Shown here piece by piece: positions 45,620 to 58,500 of a DNA stretch of 64,000 nucleotides. The translations under genes were made by a program, and so were the position numbers. The notes beneath the pieces were generated by a model, which was not told the DNA's origin, did no database searches, and worked only from the letters and a program-made list of their open reading frames with translations. Location: contig NC_089220.1 in NCBI RefSeq assembly GCF_963924675.1, forward strand, positions 156,090,270-156,154,269. The letters run 5' to 3'. Origin of the DNA: Phocoena phocoena. Lineage: Eukaryota > Chordata > Mammalia > Artiodactyla > Phocoenidae. The stretch's first letter is position 1; every line of letters begins with the position of its first letter.

Positions 45620-47165
45620 CTGAAGGAGAAAAACTATATGACCTTATTAATACAAGCTTGTATATAAAACTCGTATGTATTGAAATTTCTTGGAAAATAC
45701 AGAATGGAAAGATAATTGCTTAAATTGGGAATGACCAATGTGATGAGTATACAACAAATATCATGTTTAACAGTAAAACATTAGAAACATTCTCTTTAAA
45801 AACTGGGTAATAAAAAGGTGCCTGCTATCACGATTGTTTTTCAACATTTTACTGGGACAATCTAGCTAGCACTATAGGACAAGAAAAATCATTTAAAAGA
45901 TGACAGATTGAGAGGGCAGAAGCAATGAATCAAGTTCCCTAAAGAGGAACATTAGGGAAATTACTAGAATTAATAATTAATTCCTATGAGAAGAGAAAAA
46001 ATGAGATGAGCTTACAGCCTAGAGAGTTTCCAGGAATCAGCACAGGGGAGGGGAAACAGAAGCAGATCTCAGCATCCTCCCTTAGCTGAAGACATAAAAT
46101 TGGGAATCGTGTTGGGCAAGGCAGCCGGAAATTGCAAGGCAGAGTCACAGAGAGGGAGTTGCAGAAGGAGCTCCAGAGATCTGCAGAGGATCACCCTCAA
46201 GTGTTCAGATAAGTAGTGGTTAATGTATGTTGCAAAGAAACCATATTAAAATAGGATAAGAACCATCTGAAAGGAGTAGGCTTTCACAAAGGAGTTTATA
46301 CTGAACCACCAGCAAGAGTTAAACTGCATAATAGACAGGACCCCAGGTAGAGTACTATTAAGTAGTGACACAGTAGTGGGGCAAAACTAGCCATAGACTA
46401 ATATCTTCTCTGATTCATCTGATGAAGATTAAAAGCAAACATCAAAAATATCAAGCTGGTTTCAATGTCCAAGAATATTTTTAATACAAAATTATCTGGA
46501 ACCCAATAATAAAAAATGCACAATGTCTCTCATCTATTCAAAAATTAAGCATGCAGAGAAGAAAGAAAAAAAAAAGATACAAAATGAAGAGAAAAGTAAA
46601 TCGATGAAAACTGAACCAGCCTTTTTCTGGTCTAATACGTAATGATCGTGGAAGTCATTCTAATCCTCAAAACAAGAAAAGAGCTAAAGAAGGTGAAAAT
46701 CAATAACTCTTCTTAGATCCACTAGTGAACTGAGGTCACTGGCAAACTTCTGCCTCCAAATTTGAGAGACAGGTGAATACAGAAAAGTAAAGCTTATTAG
46801 AGCAGAACTGCAGAACAGAAGCCCACCACTAGAGCTAGTACCAGATTCCTTTTACCCAAGACATGTCCAGCTTTCCACAAAACTTACAAGACACTAAAGA
46901 TAAAACACCATTTACAGATCCAGAGATCTTGAAATTATCAAATTAAGATTTAAAAATGACTATGATTAATATGTTAAAGCATCTAATTTTAAAAGGTAAG
47001 CAACGTGAAAGAACACTAATGTAAGCAGAGAGATGGAAACTCTAAGAATCAACATAGTAACACAAATGAAGAATGTTTTTGATGGGCACATCACTGGACT
47101 TCAAGCAGCTGAGGAAAGAATCAGTGAACTTGAAGAGAGGTCAACAGAAACTTTCAAAACTGAAA
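45620..47165 (+). mobile_element. ancient LINE-1 fragments (RT piece, then 5' region/ORF1-like)
   Basis: 45620-45905 resembles a decayed L1 reverse transcriptase segment (AACTATATGACC, TTTAACAGTAAAACATTAGAAACATTCTC, CTAGCTAGCACTATAGGACAAG). From about 45920 to 47165 the text changes to the 5' UTR/ORF1 zone of old L1M elements, ending in AGCTGAGGAAAGAATCAGTGAACTTGAAGA (coding AAEERISELEE, an ORF1 coiled-coil block). The order RT then 5' region shows two separate pieces. Confidence 0.65.
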
Positions 47166-47189
47166 AGCAAAGAGAAAAAAATAAATAAA

Positions 47190-48460
47190 TAGACTGCCAT
47201 AAAAAAGAAGGAAATCCTGCCACATATGAAAACATGGGTAAATCTAGAGGGCATGATGCTAAGTGAACTAAGCCAGAAAGAGAAAGACAAATATTATGTG
47301 GTATCACTTACATGTGGAATGTAAAAAAACATTTTTTTAAAGTTGATTTCACAGAAACGGAAAATAGAATGGAATAGAATGGTGGTTGCCCAGGGCTGGG
47401 GGGAGGGGGAAAGCAAACAACACAAGTGAAAAATGGCATAAACATCTGTAAAGATACATCACCAAAGATATACGGATGGCAAGTAAGCACATGAAAAGAT
47501 GCTTAACATCATATTCCATCAGGGATTACAAATTAAAACAATAATGAGATACTACTACACACCTATTAGAATAGCTAAATCCATAATACTGACAATACCA
47601 AATGCTGGTGAGAAATTGGAGCAACAGGAACTCTCACTAGTTGTTAGTAGGAATGTAAAATAGTACAACCACTTTGGAAGACAGTTTGATGAGTTCTTAC
47701 AAAATTAAACAAATTTTCATACAACCCAGAAATCATGTTCCTTGGTATTTACCCAACCAAGTTGAAAATTTATGTCCACATAAACATGAGCACAAATGTT
47801 TATAGTAGCTTTATTCATAGTTGCCAAAACTTGAAATCAACCAAGATGTTCTTTATTATTATTATTTTTTTTTTTGCAGTTCACGGGCCTCTCACTGTTG
47901 GGGCCTCTCCCGTTGCGGAGCACAGGCTCCAGATGCGCAGGCTCAGTGGCCATGGCTCACAGGCCCAGCCGCTCCGTGGCATGTGGGATCTTCCCAGACT
48001 GGGGCACGAACCCGTGTCCCCTGTATCGGCAGGCGGACTCTCAACCACTGTGCCACCAGGGAAGCCCCAGATGTTCTTTAAAATGTGAATGGGTAAACAA
48101 ACTGTGGTACATCCACTCAATTTAATATTATTCAGTGTTAAGAAGAAATGAGCTATCAAGCCACAAAAAGAGATGGTAGAAACTTAGGTGCATATTGCTA
48201 AGTGAAAGAAGACACTGAGAAGGCTACCTACTGTATAATTTTAGATATATGATATTCTGCAACAGATAAAACTACAGAGACAGTAGAGAGATCAATGATT
48301 GCCAGTGGTATTTGGGAAGGGAGGGAGGGATATGGAGCACAAGGGATTTTTAGGACAGTGAAATATTCTCCATCACACTCTAGTGGTAGATTCCTGTCAT
48401 TTTACATTTGTCAAAACCCATAGAATGTACAAACAAGAGTGAACTCTAATGAAAAAAAAT
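47190..48460 (+). mobile_element. ancient LINE-1 3' fragments, interrupted by a SINE
   Basis: 47190-47430 is a 3' end (AAGTGAACTAAGCCAGAAAGAGAAAGAC, GTGGTATCACTTACATGTGG, GGTGGTTGCCCAGGGCTGGGG). From about 47455 the sequence goes back to an earlier part of ORF2 (AAGCACATGAAAAGATGCTTAAC), then to the C-terminus and 3' UTR, ending near 48450 (GTCAAAACCCATAGAATGTAC). Two independent L1 pieces, both non-coding. Confidence 0.8.
47856..48068 (-). mobile_element. CHR-type SINE inside old LINE-1
   Basis: Full-length minus-strand SINE. Target-site duplication AGATGTTCTTTA is at 47844-47855 and 48069-48080. The A-tail has become (ATT)n next to T11, a common route to microsatellite birth. Confidence 0.94.
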
Positions 48461-48639
48461 GAACTTTAGTTAACATTAATGCATTGATATTGCCTCATCA
48501 GTTGTAACAAATGTACCACACTAATGCAAGATGTTAATAGTAGAGGCATCTATGTGGAGAGGATATATATGGACACTCTCTGTACTTTCTGCTCAATATT
48601 TTGTAAATCAAAAAGTGCTCCAAAAGTAGTCTATTAATT

Positions 48640-49485
48640 TTTAAATAACTGCCCCAGAAATACCACAGATGACAGAATTAGTAGACAAAAGATTAACACA
48701 GATATTACAATTGTATTTTATATGTTCATAAAGATTGATTTTGTCAAGTAGAAACATGGCAAGTTATAAAAAAAAGAATTAAATTTAACTTTTGTAGATA
48801 AAATGCAATGCCTGAGATGAACAAATATACTAGATGGAATTAACAAAAAAATTAGATGCAAAAGAAAACACTGTTGAACTTGAAGACATAAATAGAAACT
48901 ATCCAAAATGAAACAACAAAACAAAACAAAGGACAGAACTTAGCTGTGGTATAACTTCAAGTCACTAAATGCATATGCAAATTGAATTCTCAGAAAAAGA
49001 AGAGATGGAATGGAGAGAAAAATATTTTTTAAACTAATGGCCAAATATTTTCCAAATTTAGTGAAAACCACCAATGCATAGATTCAAGAAGCTCAATAAG
49101 CCACAAACAAAAGAAGCATGAAGAAAACAACAAGGCATATGTTAATGAAATTGGTTGAAACTAATTTTAAAGAGAAAAGTGTGAAAGCAGCCAGAGGAGA
49201 AAGGCACAATATCATTATGTACAAGTGATGAAAGAAGATGAGCCTGAGGATAGACTTCTATTAGGAACCTCTGAAAGACAGGAGGGAGTCTGTAAATACC
49301 AGAGGAAGAAGCTGTCGAACTAAATTTCCTGTTCATGGAATTATCTTTCAATAATCAATATGAAATGACATTGTTAGACATAGAAAAGCTAAAAATTTTG
49401 TCATCATCAGACTTGCACTACAAAAAATGATAAAGGAATTCCTTCAGATATGGAAACTAATACTAGATGGAAATATGCTCATCTA
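48640..49485 (+). mobile_element. ancient LINE-1 ORF1 region
   Basis: TTTAAATAACTGCCCCAGAAATACCACAGATGACAGAATTAGTAGACAAAAG, later GCAGCCAGAGGAGAAAGGCACAATA and ATCATCAGACTTGCACTACAAAAAATG, give the ORF1 order of L1M elements. All frames are broken. Confidence 0.75.
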
Positions 49486-51738
49486 CACAATGGGATAAAG
49501 ATACTGAATATGATAAATTTGTCACTAAATATTTTTTAAAGTTTCTGTTTTTGAAATCAATTTAAAAGAATTACATAATGCAAAGTAATAGCAATATATT
49601 TTTTAAGCTTGTAATAAATGTTGGAGTACAATGTAGAATTAAGATAGCACAAAGATCGGCAGATAGGAAATGGACACTGTTGTATATTCTTCTACTAACC
49701 ATGAAGCGGTGTGGTGTTACCTGAAGGTAGACTACAATAAGTTAAAAATATATTGTGTAAACCCTAATGAGCCATCAGAAAAACAAAGATATAGCTAATA
49801 AATAAACAAAGGGGACAGGATGTAATTATAAAAACACTTCAAAACAAAGCAGAAAAGAAGTTAAAAGGACCAAAGGATTGAGGAAAAAATAGAAAACCAA
49901 TAACAAGATGATAGACTTAAGCCAAACCATATTAATAATCACATTAAATGGTAATGTTATAAATATCCCAAATTAAAGGCTGAGATTCTTAGATTGGATT
50001 TTAAAAAATAATCAAGTCCCAACTGTATGCTATGTGTAAGAAATCTATTACAGATATAAAAACTCAAATAGTTTAAAAGGATGGAAAACTGTATATAATA
50101 CTAACACATAAAAACAAAGCTAGAGTAACTGTATTAATATTTAGAAAAAATAGATTTCAGAGCAAAAAAATAATATTACCAGGATAAATGGGATACTTCA
50201 TAATGATACAGGAGGCATCAAGGGGCATAATGATCATAAATGTTTATGTATCCCATAACAGAGCTTCAAAACATCTGAAGCAAAAATTGATAGAACTGAT
50301 AGAAGAAATAGAGACATTTTTAATTATTGTCAGTGATTACAAAATCTGTCTCTCAATAATTGATAGAACAACTAGACAGAAAAATCAGTAAGTATTCAGA
50401 AGACCTGAACAATGCTATCAACCAACTGAATGGAATGAATTTTTTTAGAACATTTCTACTCAACAACAACAGAATACTCATTCTTTTAAAGTACACACAG
50501 AGAACATACTCTATGAGCCATAAAACATCTCAATAAACTTAAAAGAATTCCACCATAAAACTATGTGCTATGACCAAAGTTATATTGGTTATTAATAACA
50601 GAAAGATACCTTAAAACTTCCCAAATATTTGGAAACTATTTTATAATCCATGGGTCAAAGGAAAAAAAAAGGAAATTCAGATATATTTTGAACAGAAATA
50701 AATGAAAATACAGCATATTAATATTTGGGAGATGAAACTGAGGCAATACTTATAGGGAAATTTATATGATGAAAGACTTACACTGAAAAAGATAAAAGGT
50801 CTCAAATTAATGCCCTAAGCATCCACATTAAAAAACTAGAAAAAAAAGAGCAAATTAAATCTAGAGTAAGTATATTAAAAGGAAATAAATATGAGAAAAC
50901 AAATTAAATGGAAAATAGAGAACACATAGGAAAGTTAATATTTTTTTTCTTGAGAAGATCAATAAAATTAATAAATGTCTAGTGAGACTCATCAGGACCA
51001 AAAGAAAACACACACACACAAATTACCAGTACCAGGAATGAGAAAAGTGATATTTCTACTTATTCTCCAAATGGTATTATAATAAGAAATATATTTGGTC
51101 TTGTCCCCAGTTCCTGGTACAGATCTCCTAAAACCCTTGTAATTTCCTTAGTAATAGGGGTGCTAGGAGTATGTTTTGTTCTAATATTTGATCTTTGATT
51201 CTGTTCCCTGACATAAAAACTTCTAAGACACTTGGGGGTCTCTGGAGTAATAATAGTGTCTTTTTGTATCCTAATAAGATGACAAGGCTGAGAGCCTCCA
51301 GATAGCTTCAGGGCAGAGGTTGGTCACCAGAAAAACCAAGCCACAATTAGAAGCTTGTAACTTTCAGCCCACCCCTATTTTCCAGGGAGGGGAGAAGCGC
51401 TGGATATTGAGTTATTAATTAATCAGGCATATGTGATAAAGCCTCCATAAAAATCTCTAAACTGTGGGGTTTGGAGAGCATCTAGGATGGTGAACATATC
51501 TATATGCTGGGAGTGTGGTCGCATCTCAACTCCACAGGGACAGAAACTCTTGAATTCAGGACCCTTCTGGGCCTTGCCCTATGTATCTCTTCATCTGGCT
51601 GGTTATCTGTATCCTTAATCATATCTTTATAATAAACTGGTAAATGTAAGTAAGTGTTTCCCTGAGATCTGAGAGTCTTGGTAGCAAATTATCAAACCTG
51701 AGGAGTGGGTTGTTGGAACCCCCCAATTTATAGCCAGT

Positions 51739-52586
51739 TGGCCAAAATTCAGGTTGGGACTTGAACCCACAGTCTTTTAATGGAGATCACGCACCTGGCC
51801 TCAGGACTTAAAGAAGCTCAGGTTCTTTCTATCTTGTCACAGAAAGAATTCTGTGAGAGACAAAGTGATAGGTAAGAAGTGGATTTATTTAGAGAGGTAC
51901 ACATTCCATAGACAGAATGCAGTCCATCTCAAAAGGTGAGAACAGCCTTGGGAGAATCACACTCCACAGACAGAGTATGGGCCATCTCAGAAGGTGAGAG
52001 GCCCTGAAATATGGGGTGGTTTGTTTTTATGGGCTGGGTAATTTCATAGGCTAATGAGTGGGAGAATTATTCCAACTATTTTGGGGAAGGGGGTGGAGAT
52101 TTCTGGAAATTCTGGAATTCCAAGTGGGCCACTGCCCACTTCTTTTTTTTTTTGCGGTACGCGGGCCTCTCACTGTTGTGGCCTCTCCCGTTGCAGAGCA
52201 CAGGCTCCGGACGCGCAGGCCCAATGGCCATGGCTCACGGGCCCAGCCGCTCCGTGGCATGTGGGATCCTCCCGGACCGGGGTATGAACCCGTGTCCCCT
52301 GCATCGGCAGGCGGACTCCCAACCAATGCGCCACCAGGGAAGCCTCACTGCCCACTTTTTGACTTTTTATGCTAAGCCTCCAAACTGTCATGGTGCTGGT
52401 GAGCATGTCATTTAGCTAATGTATTAAAATGAGTGTATAATGAGGCTCAAGATCCACTGGAAATGGAATCTTCTGCCATCTTGGACCCAGTTGGTTCTAG
52501 CCAGTTTACGTCTATACTCAAGGGCTATGTCATTCTTTTAGAGGTTGTGCCCTGCCCTCTTCTCTCCTGTTTTGGTAGGGTACTCA
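51739..52586 (-). mobile_element. second LTR, inserted into the first
   Basis: Minus-strand LTR-like block from TGGCCAAAATTCAGG to GGTAGGGTACTCA. On the minus strand it would begin TGAGTACCC and end TTTTGGCCA, the expected TG...CA form. It contains GGTAAGAAGTGGATTTATTT (AATAAA on the minus strand) and two similar CCATCTCAAAAGGTGAGA blocks at about 51926 and 51982. A SINE lies inside. Edges are tentative. Confidence 0.6.
52142..52345 (-). mobile_element. CHR-type SINE inside the second LTR
   Basis: Full-length minus-strand copy. Duplication CACTGCCCACTT is exact at 52130-52141 and 52346-52357. It is the youngest layer of the nest at 49.5-53.3 kb. Confidence 0.95.
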
Positions 52587-53275
52587 ATTGGTGTCCAGAG
52601 AGTTGAAGAATTGGTTGATGTGGGGAAAAAAAAATCCCACATATTTGGTGTCTGAAGTATTGTGAGCAGAGGAAATATGGTTTTCCTTTTAATTAGTACA
52701 GGAATATAATGAATAATTTAATTTCAGTAAGTTCAACAACTTAGATGCAATGGATACATTCCTTGAAATATCCAAACTACCAAAGTTCATGCAAAAGGTA
52801 ATAGATAACTGAAAAACTTTATATCTGTTAAATAAATGGAATTTATAGTTTAAAATCTTCTCACAAGAACAACTCCAGGGCTAAGAGTCTTCACCTTTAA
52901 ATTCTACCAAATATTAGAAGTAACAGCCACTCTGCACCAATTATTCATGAAAATTGAAAAGGAGAGAACACTTCCCAGCTCATTCTATCAGGTCAGCATT
53001 GCTTTGATACCCAAATCAGATGAAGACATTCAGAGAAAACAACAGGCCAACTCGCTTCATGATTTTCCTAAAATTTTAGCAAATTAAACCATATAAAGAA
53101 AGGATAATATATCATGACTAAGTAGGGAATTCATGGTGGTTCAATGTTGAAAATCAATTAATGTAATACACCATACCAAAAGTCTAATAAAAATGTTATC
53201 ACCCTAATAGGAGCAGAAAAATAATTTGACAAAATTTAGCATCTATTCATGATAAAAATTCTCAGTGAGCACAGT

Positions 53276-53519
53276 TCCCTGACCCTTCCTGCATGTTAAG
53301 TATTTCTGCTTTCTGTTTCTATATCTTCCTATTATTTTTCTTACAAAATTCCTTGGATTTTGTTGCTTAATTGCCTTTTTAGCTAGCCTAATGTTAACTA
53401 ATTCAGATTTAGTAGGATTTCTGTTACATAGCTAATACTCAATTGACAAATTACTAATAAATGATTAACATTTGGTTCTTGGCTAACTGGGAGACTTAGG
53501 ATCATTTTAACAAAATGGG
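53276..53519. other. unassigned sequence
   Basis: No feature recognised. Confidence 0.5.
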
Positions 53520-53795
53520 AATTTATAATAGCTAATTCCTATGGAATACGTTTATGTGCCAGGCAGACTGCCAAGTGATTTACATCCAAAAATATATTAT
53601 TTTACAACCACCACATAAGACAGGCACTATTAGTATAATTCCAGTTTTACACATGAGGAGCTAAAGCAGAGCAATTATAAGCTATATACCCAAAGTCACA
53701 CACAGGGTAAATAATAGGGCTGGGACTTGACCTCAGGCTATCTCTGATCCCAGAGCCTCCACTTTGTACCCCATCCTCACTGCCCCTTAATAAGA
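53520..53795 (-). repeat. MIR-type ancient SINE relic
   Basis: TATGTGCCAGGCAGACTGCCAAGTGATTTACATCC, ACCACCACATAAGACAGGCACTATTAG, TTTTACACATGAGGAGC, CAAAGTCACACACAGGGTAAATAATAGGGCTGGGACTTG: a near-complete antisense MIR. Confidence 0.85.
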
Positions 53796-55324
53796 AGAAA
53801 GTGCTGATATGGGAAAGGTTATAGAGGAAAGAAGATGTGTTTAACCCCGGCCACAATAAGTTTAAACCTTTACACAAAACATTTGTCTAGCTGCTATGTA
53901 TAGTAGAACATCAATGGACTACAGTGTTTGCCCTCAGTTCAATCAGAGGAAAGATACAAATGCAGTGATTAGGTTAACATATATTTAGAAATTTTTATCT
54001 GCTGTAACTAACCTGGGTGAGGGTTTCAAAGATGAATAAGACATAATCCCTGTCTTTGACTATCTCAGTCTATAAAAAACTTGCCAAATTAAAAAGTATG
54101 TTCTACCTTTTTATTCTCCATGTATTCTGACCTTATTTCAATTTTGAATTTATAAACATTAAGTGATAAAAAGAAAAAAACGTTGTTCTAGTTCTAGGGT
54201 TTTTTCCCCATTACATAAAAATAAAGTTTGTTTTCTTTTTGAAAGTTATGATAATTGAAATGTTTCAATGTGAGAAGGATTTAGATTGAAGTAAATAAAA
54301 CACATTCAGTTAAACATAGATCTTGTGACATTCGTATCATATTCCTGACCTGTCCTGAAAAAAAAGATCTGAAAATTATACATCTGTTCAAAAACCCTAC
54401 ACATCTGCTAAAATGGACATCCCAAACTCAACTCTTTCCCTTAGTCAGAGTAGTAAACTTCCATTCACCAACAATCTCTCACAATATAACATAGACTCGT
54501 TAAATACCAGATGGCTTTTTGTACTGTTTCAAATTTTTTTTTTAAGTTTCCTTTTTCTTTTTTTTTCACAACTCACACACACACACACCCACACTGTATT
54601 TTATTTTTACAACAGGTAAATAAACTGACACCAAGCATTGTAAATGGAAGACCACAACAAAAGCAACAATGATTGCAATTACCAAACACGAAACACACTC
54701 ATACTATGTCATAATATTGACATTCAGTCCAGTAATCCTCCACTGTAACAGCTCCTTTACTTTGCAGTGAAAAGTGATTTGTATATTTTTTGCCTCTCAG
54801 TCCTTGTGGGATTTTTTTTTATTCAAACAGAAAGTCACAAAAATTATAATCATCCTCATCAGTTCAGTCCCATGTAATTAATTTTTTTTCATCTTGATCT
54901 TTTGTTAGCACTTTTATGAATTCATCAGTTTTCCATTAGAGTTCTGAAAATGCTTATTCATTCAGTTCAGCAGTATAGTCAGTTACCAGAAACCTGTACT
55001 TGTCAGAGTCTTTTCCATGAATTCCTTGAAGATGAAACCCTTTTATAGGAACATTTTTTCAAAAGCATCAGAGTACACCCAGAACTGTCTGTAATGACAA
55101 AAGCCTTAAAAATGACCACGGTTAAAGATTTGATGAAAGTTCATAATAATGCAATTGACAAGGAAATTTAGTTATTTCTGAGATACACATTTTAAAGTAA
55201 TAACTAGAATTATGACATTATACCAGAACATATAAGATTTTTAGAAATTTCATGTAATGTCTGAAATATTTATATTAACATATTTCCATACAAATAACCC
55301 AAAGAAAGTTTAGTATTAGTTGTT
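53796..55324. other. unassigned sequence with a CA repeat
   Basis: A T-rich plus (CA)n tract is at about 54534-54593. The remainder is AT-rich with no gene or named repeat seen. Confidence 0.45.
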
Positions 55325-55564
55325 ATTTTTTGTTTGTGTGTTTGTTTTTTTATACGGCAGGTTCTCATTAGTCATCAGTTTTATACACATCAGTGTATAC
55401 ACGTCAATCCCAATTGCCAAATTCAGCACACCACCATCCCCACCCTGCCACAGTTTCCCCCCCTTGGTGTCCATATGTTTGTTCTCTACATCAGTGTCTC
55501 AACTTCTGCCCTGCAAACCAGTTCATCTGTACCATTTTTCTAGGTTCTACAAACATGCGTTAAT

Positions 55565-58500
55565 ATACGATATTTGTTTTTCTCTTTCTGACATACTTCA
55601 CTCTGTATGACAGTCTCTAGATCCATCCACGTCTGAACAAATGACTCAATTTTGTTCCTTTTTTATGGCTGAGTAATATTCCATCATATATATGTACCAC
55701 TACTTCTTTATTGATTCGTCTGTCGATGGGCATTTAGGTTGCTTCCATGACCTGGCTATTATAAATAGTGCTGCAGTGAACATTGGGATGCATGTGTCTT
55801 TTTGAATTATGGTTTTCTCTGGGTATATGCCCAGTAGTGTGATTGCTAGATCATATGGTAATTCTATTTTTAGTCTTTTAAGAAAACTCCATACTGTTCT
55901 CCATAGTGGCTGTCTCAATTTACATTCCCACCAACAGTGCAAGAGGGTTTCCTTTTCTCCACACCCTCTCCAGCATTTGTTGTTTGTAGATTATCTGATG
56001 ATGCCCTTTCTAACTGGTGTGAGGTGATACCTCATTGTAGTTTTGATTTGCATTTCTCTAATAATTAGTGATATTGAACAGTTTTTCATGTGCTTCTTGG
56101 CCACCTGTATGTCTTCTTTGGAGAAATGTCTATTTAGGTCTTCTGCCCATTTTTGGACTGGGTTATTTGTTTCTTTAATATTTAGCTGCATGTGATGTTT
56201 ATATATATTGGAGATTAATCCTTTGTCCGTTGACTCGTTTGTGAATATTTTCTCCCATTCTGAGGGTTGTCTTTTTGTCTTGTTTATGGTTTCATTTTCT
56301 GTGCAAAAGCTTTGAAGTTTCATTAGGTCCCATTTTTTAATTTTTGTTTTTATTTCCATTACTCTAGGAGGTGGATCAAAAAAGATCTTGCTATGATTTA
56401 TGTCAAAGGGTGATCTTCCTATATTTTCCTCTAAGAGTTTTATAGTGTCTGGTCTTAAATTTAGGTCTCAAATCCATTTTGAGTTTATTTTTGTGTATGG
56501 TGTTAGGGAGTGTTCTAATTTCATTCTTTTAAATATAGCTGTCCAGTTTTCCCAACACCACTTATTGAAGAGACTGTCTGTTCTCCATTGTATATCCTTA
56601 CCTCCTTTGTCATAGATTAGTTGACCATAGGTGTGTGGGTTTATCTCTGGGCTTTCTATCTTGTTCCATTGATCTATGTTTCTGTTTTTGTGCCAGTACC
56701 ATACTGTCTTGATTACTGTCGCTTTGTAGTATAGTCTGAAGTCAGGGAGTCTGATTCCTCCAGCTCTGTTTTTTTCCCTCAAGACTGCTTTGCCTACTCA
56801 GGGTCTTTTGTGTTTCCATACAAATTTTAAGATGATTTGTTCTAGTTCCATAAAATATGCCATTGGTAATTTGTTAGGGATTGCATTGAATCTGTAGATT
56901 GCTTTGGGTAGTATGGTCATTTTCATAATATTGATTCTTCCAATCCAAGGACATGATATATCTCTCCATCTGTTGGTAGCATCTTTAATTTCTTTCATCA
57001 GTGTCTTATACTTTTCTGCATACAGGTCTTTTGTCTCCCTAGGTAGGTTTATTCCTAGCTATTTTATTCTTTTTGTTGCAATGGTAAATGGCAGTATTTC
57101 CATAATTTCTCTTTCAGTTTTTTCATCATTAGTGTATAGGAATGGAAGAGATTTCTGTGCATTAATTTTGTATCCTGCAACTTTACCAAATTCGTTGATT
57201 AGGTCTAGTAGTTTTCTGGTGGCTTTTTAGGATTCTCTATGTATAGTATCATGTCATCTGCTAACAGTGACAGTTTTACTTCTTTTCCAATTTGTATGCC
57301 TTTATTTCTTTTTCTTCTCTGACTGCCGTGGCTAGGACTTCCAAAACTATGTTGAATAATAGTGGTGAGAGTGGACATCCTTGTCTCGTTCCTGATGTTA
57401 GAGGAAATGCTTTCAGTTTTTCACCACTGAGAATGATGTTTGCTGTGGGTTTGGCATATATGGCATTTATTATGTGGAGGTAGGTTCCCTCTATGCCCAC
57501 ATTCTGGAGAGTTTTTAATCATAAATGGGTGTTGAATTTTGTCAAAAGCCTTTTTTGCATCTATTGAGATGATCCTTTTTTGTTTTCTCCTTCAGTTTGT
57601 TAATATGGTGTATCACATTGATTGATTTGTGTATATTGAAGAATCCTTGCATCCGTGGGATAAATCCCACTTGATCATGGTGTATGATCCTTTTAATGTG
57701 TTGTTGGATTGTGTTTGCTCTTATTTTGTTGAGGATTTTTGCATCTATTTTCATCAGTGATATTGGTCTGTAATTTTCTTGTTTTTGTAGTATCTTTGTC
57801 TGGTTTTGGTATCAGGGTGATGGTGGCCTCATAGAATGAGTTTGGGAGTATTCCTTCTTCTGCAGTTTTTTGGAAGAGTTTGAGAAGGATGAGTGTTAGC
57901 AGTTCTCTAAGTGTTTGATAGAATTCACCTGTGAAGCCATCTGGTCCTGGACTTCCGTTTGTTGGAAGATTTTTAATCACAGTTTCAGTTTCATTTCTTC
58001 TTGCTTCAGTCTTGGAAGGTTATACCTTTCTAAGAATTTGTCCATTTCTTCCCAGTTGTCCATTTTATTGGCATATAGTTGTTTCTAGTAATCTCTCATG
58101 ATGCTTTGTATTTTTTCAGTGCCAGTTGTTACTTCCCCTTTTTCATTCCTAATTCTGTTGATTTGAGTCTTCTCCCTCTTTTTCTTGAGTCTGGCTAATG
58201 GTTTGTCTATTTTGTTTATCTTCTCAAAGAACCAGCTTTTAGTTTTATTGATCTTTGCTATTGTTTTCTGTGTTTCCATTTCATTTATTTCTGCTCTGAT
58301 CTTTATGATTTCTTTCCTTCTGCTAACTTCGGGTTTTGTTTGTTCTTCTTTCTCTAGTTCCTTTAGGTGTAAGGTTAGATTGTTTACTTGAGGTTTTTCT
58401 TGTTTCTTCAGGCAGGCTCGTATAGCTATAAACTTCCCTCTTAGAACTACTTTTGCTGCATCCCATAGGTTTTGGATTGTCGTGTTTTCATTGTCATTTG

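Larger units (their letters stand above)
51093..52671 (+). mobile_element. solo ERV LTR, itself split by a second LTR
   Basis: Two parts (about 51093-51738 and 52587-52671) belong to one LTR. It has GAGAGCCTCCAGATAGCTTCAGGGC, AAAGCCTCCATAAAAATCTC, a TATAATAAACTGG polyadenylation region near 51630, and CCAATTTATAGCCAGTTGG. It resumes with GGTGTCCAGAGAGTTGAAG and ends in CCACATATTTGGTGTCTGAAG. GAAATAT at 51086-51092 and 52672-52678 may be its target-site duplication, and the interrupted L1 reads through when it is removed. Family not assigned. No viral genes. Confidence 0.7.
49486..53275 (+). mobile_element. ancient LINE-1 ORF2 region, split by nested LTRs
   Basis: It continues the L1M from the inter-ORF block (GCGGTGTGGTGTTACCTGAAGGTAGACTAC, 49700s) into the endonuclease zone (about 49930-50500) and towards the reverse transcriptase. 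The text is interrupted at about 51092 by LTR sequence and resumes at about 52679 (AGTTCAACAACTTAGATGCAATGG). It runs on to about 53275 (AAAATTTAGCATCTATTCATGATAAAAATTCTC). No usable frame remains. Confidence 0.8.

Noticed and set aside
51093..52671. Provirus with viral genes
   Set aside because: Only LTR sequence is present and no gag, pol or env text lies between or beside the LTR parts.
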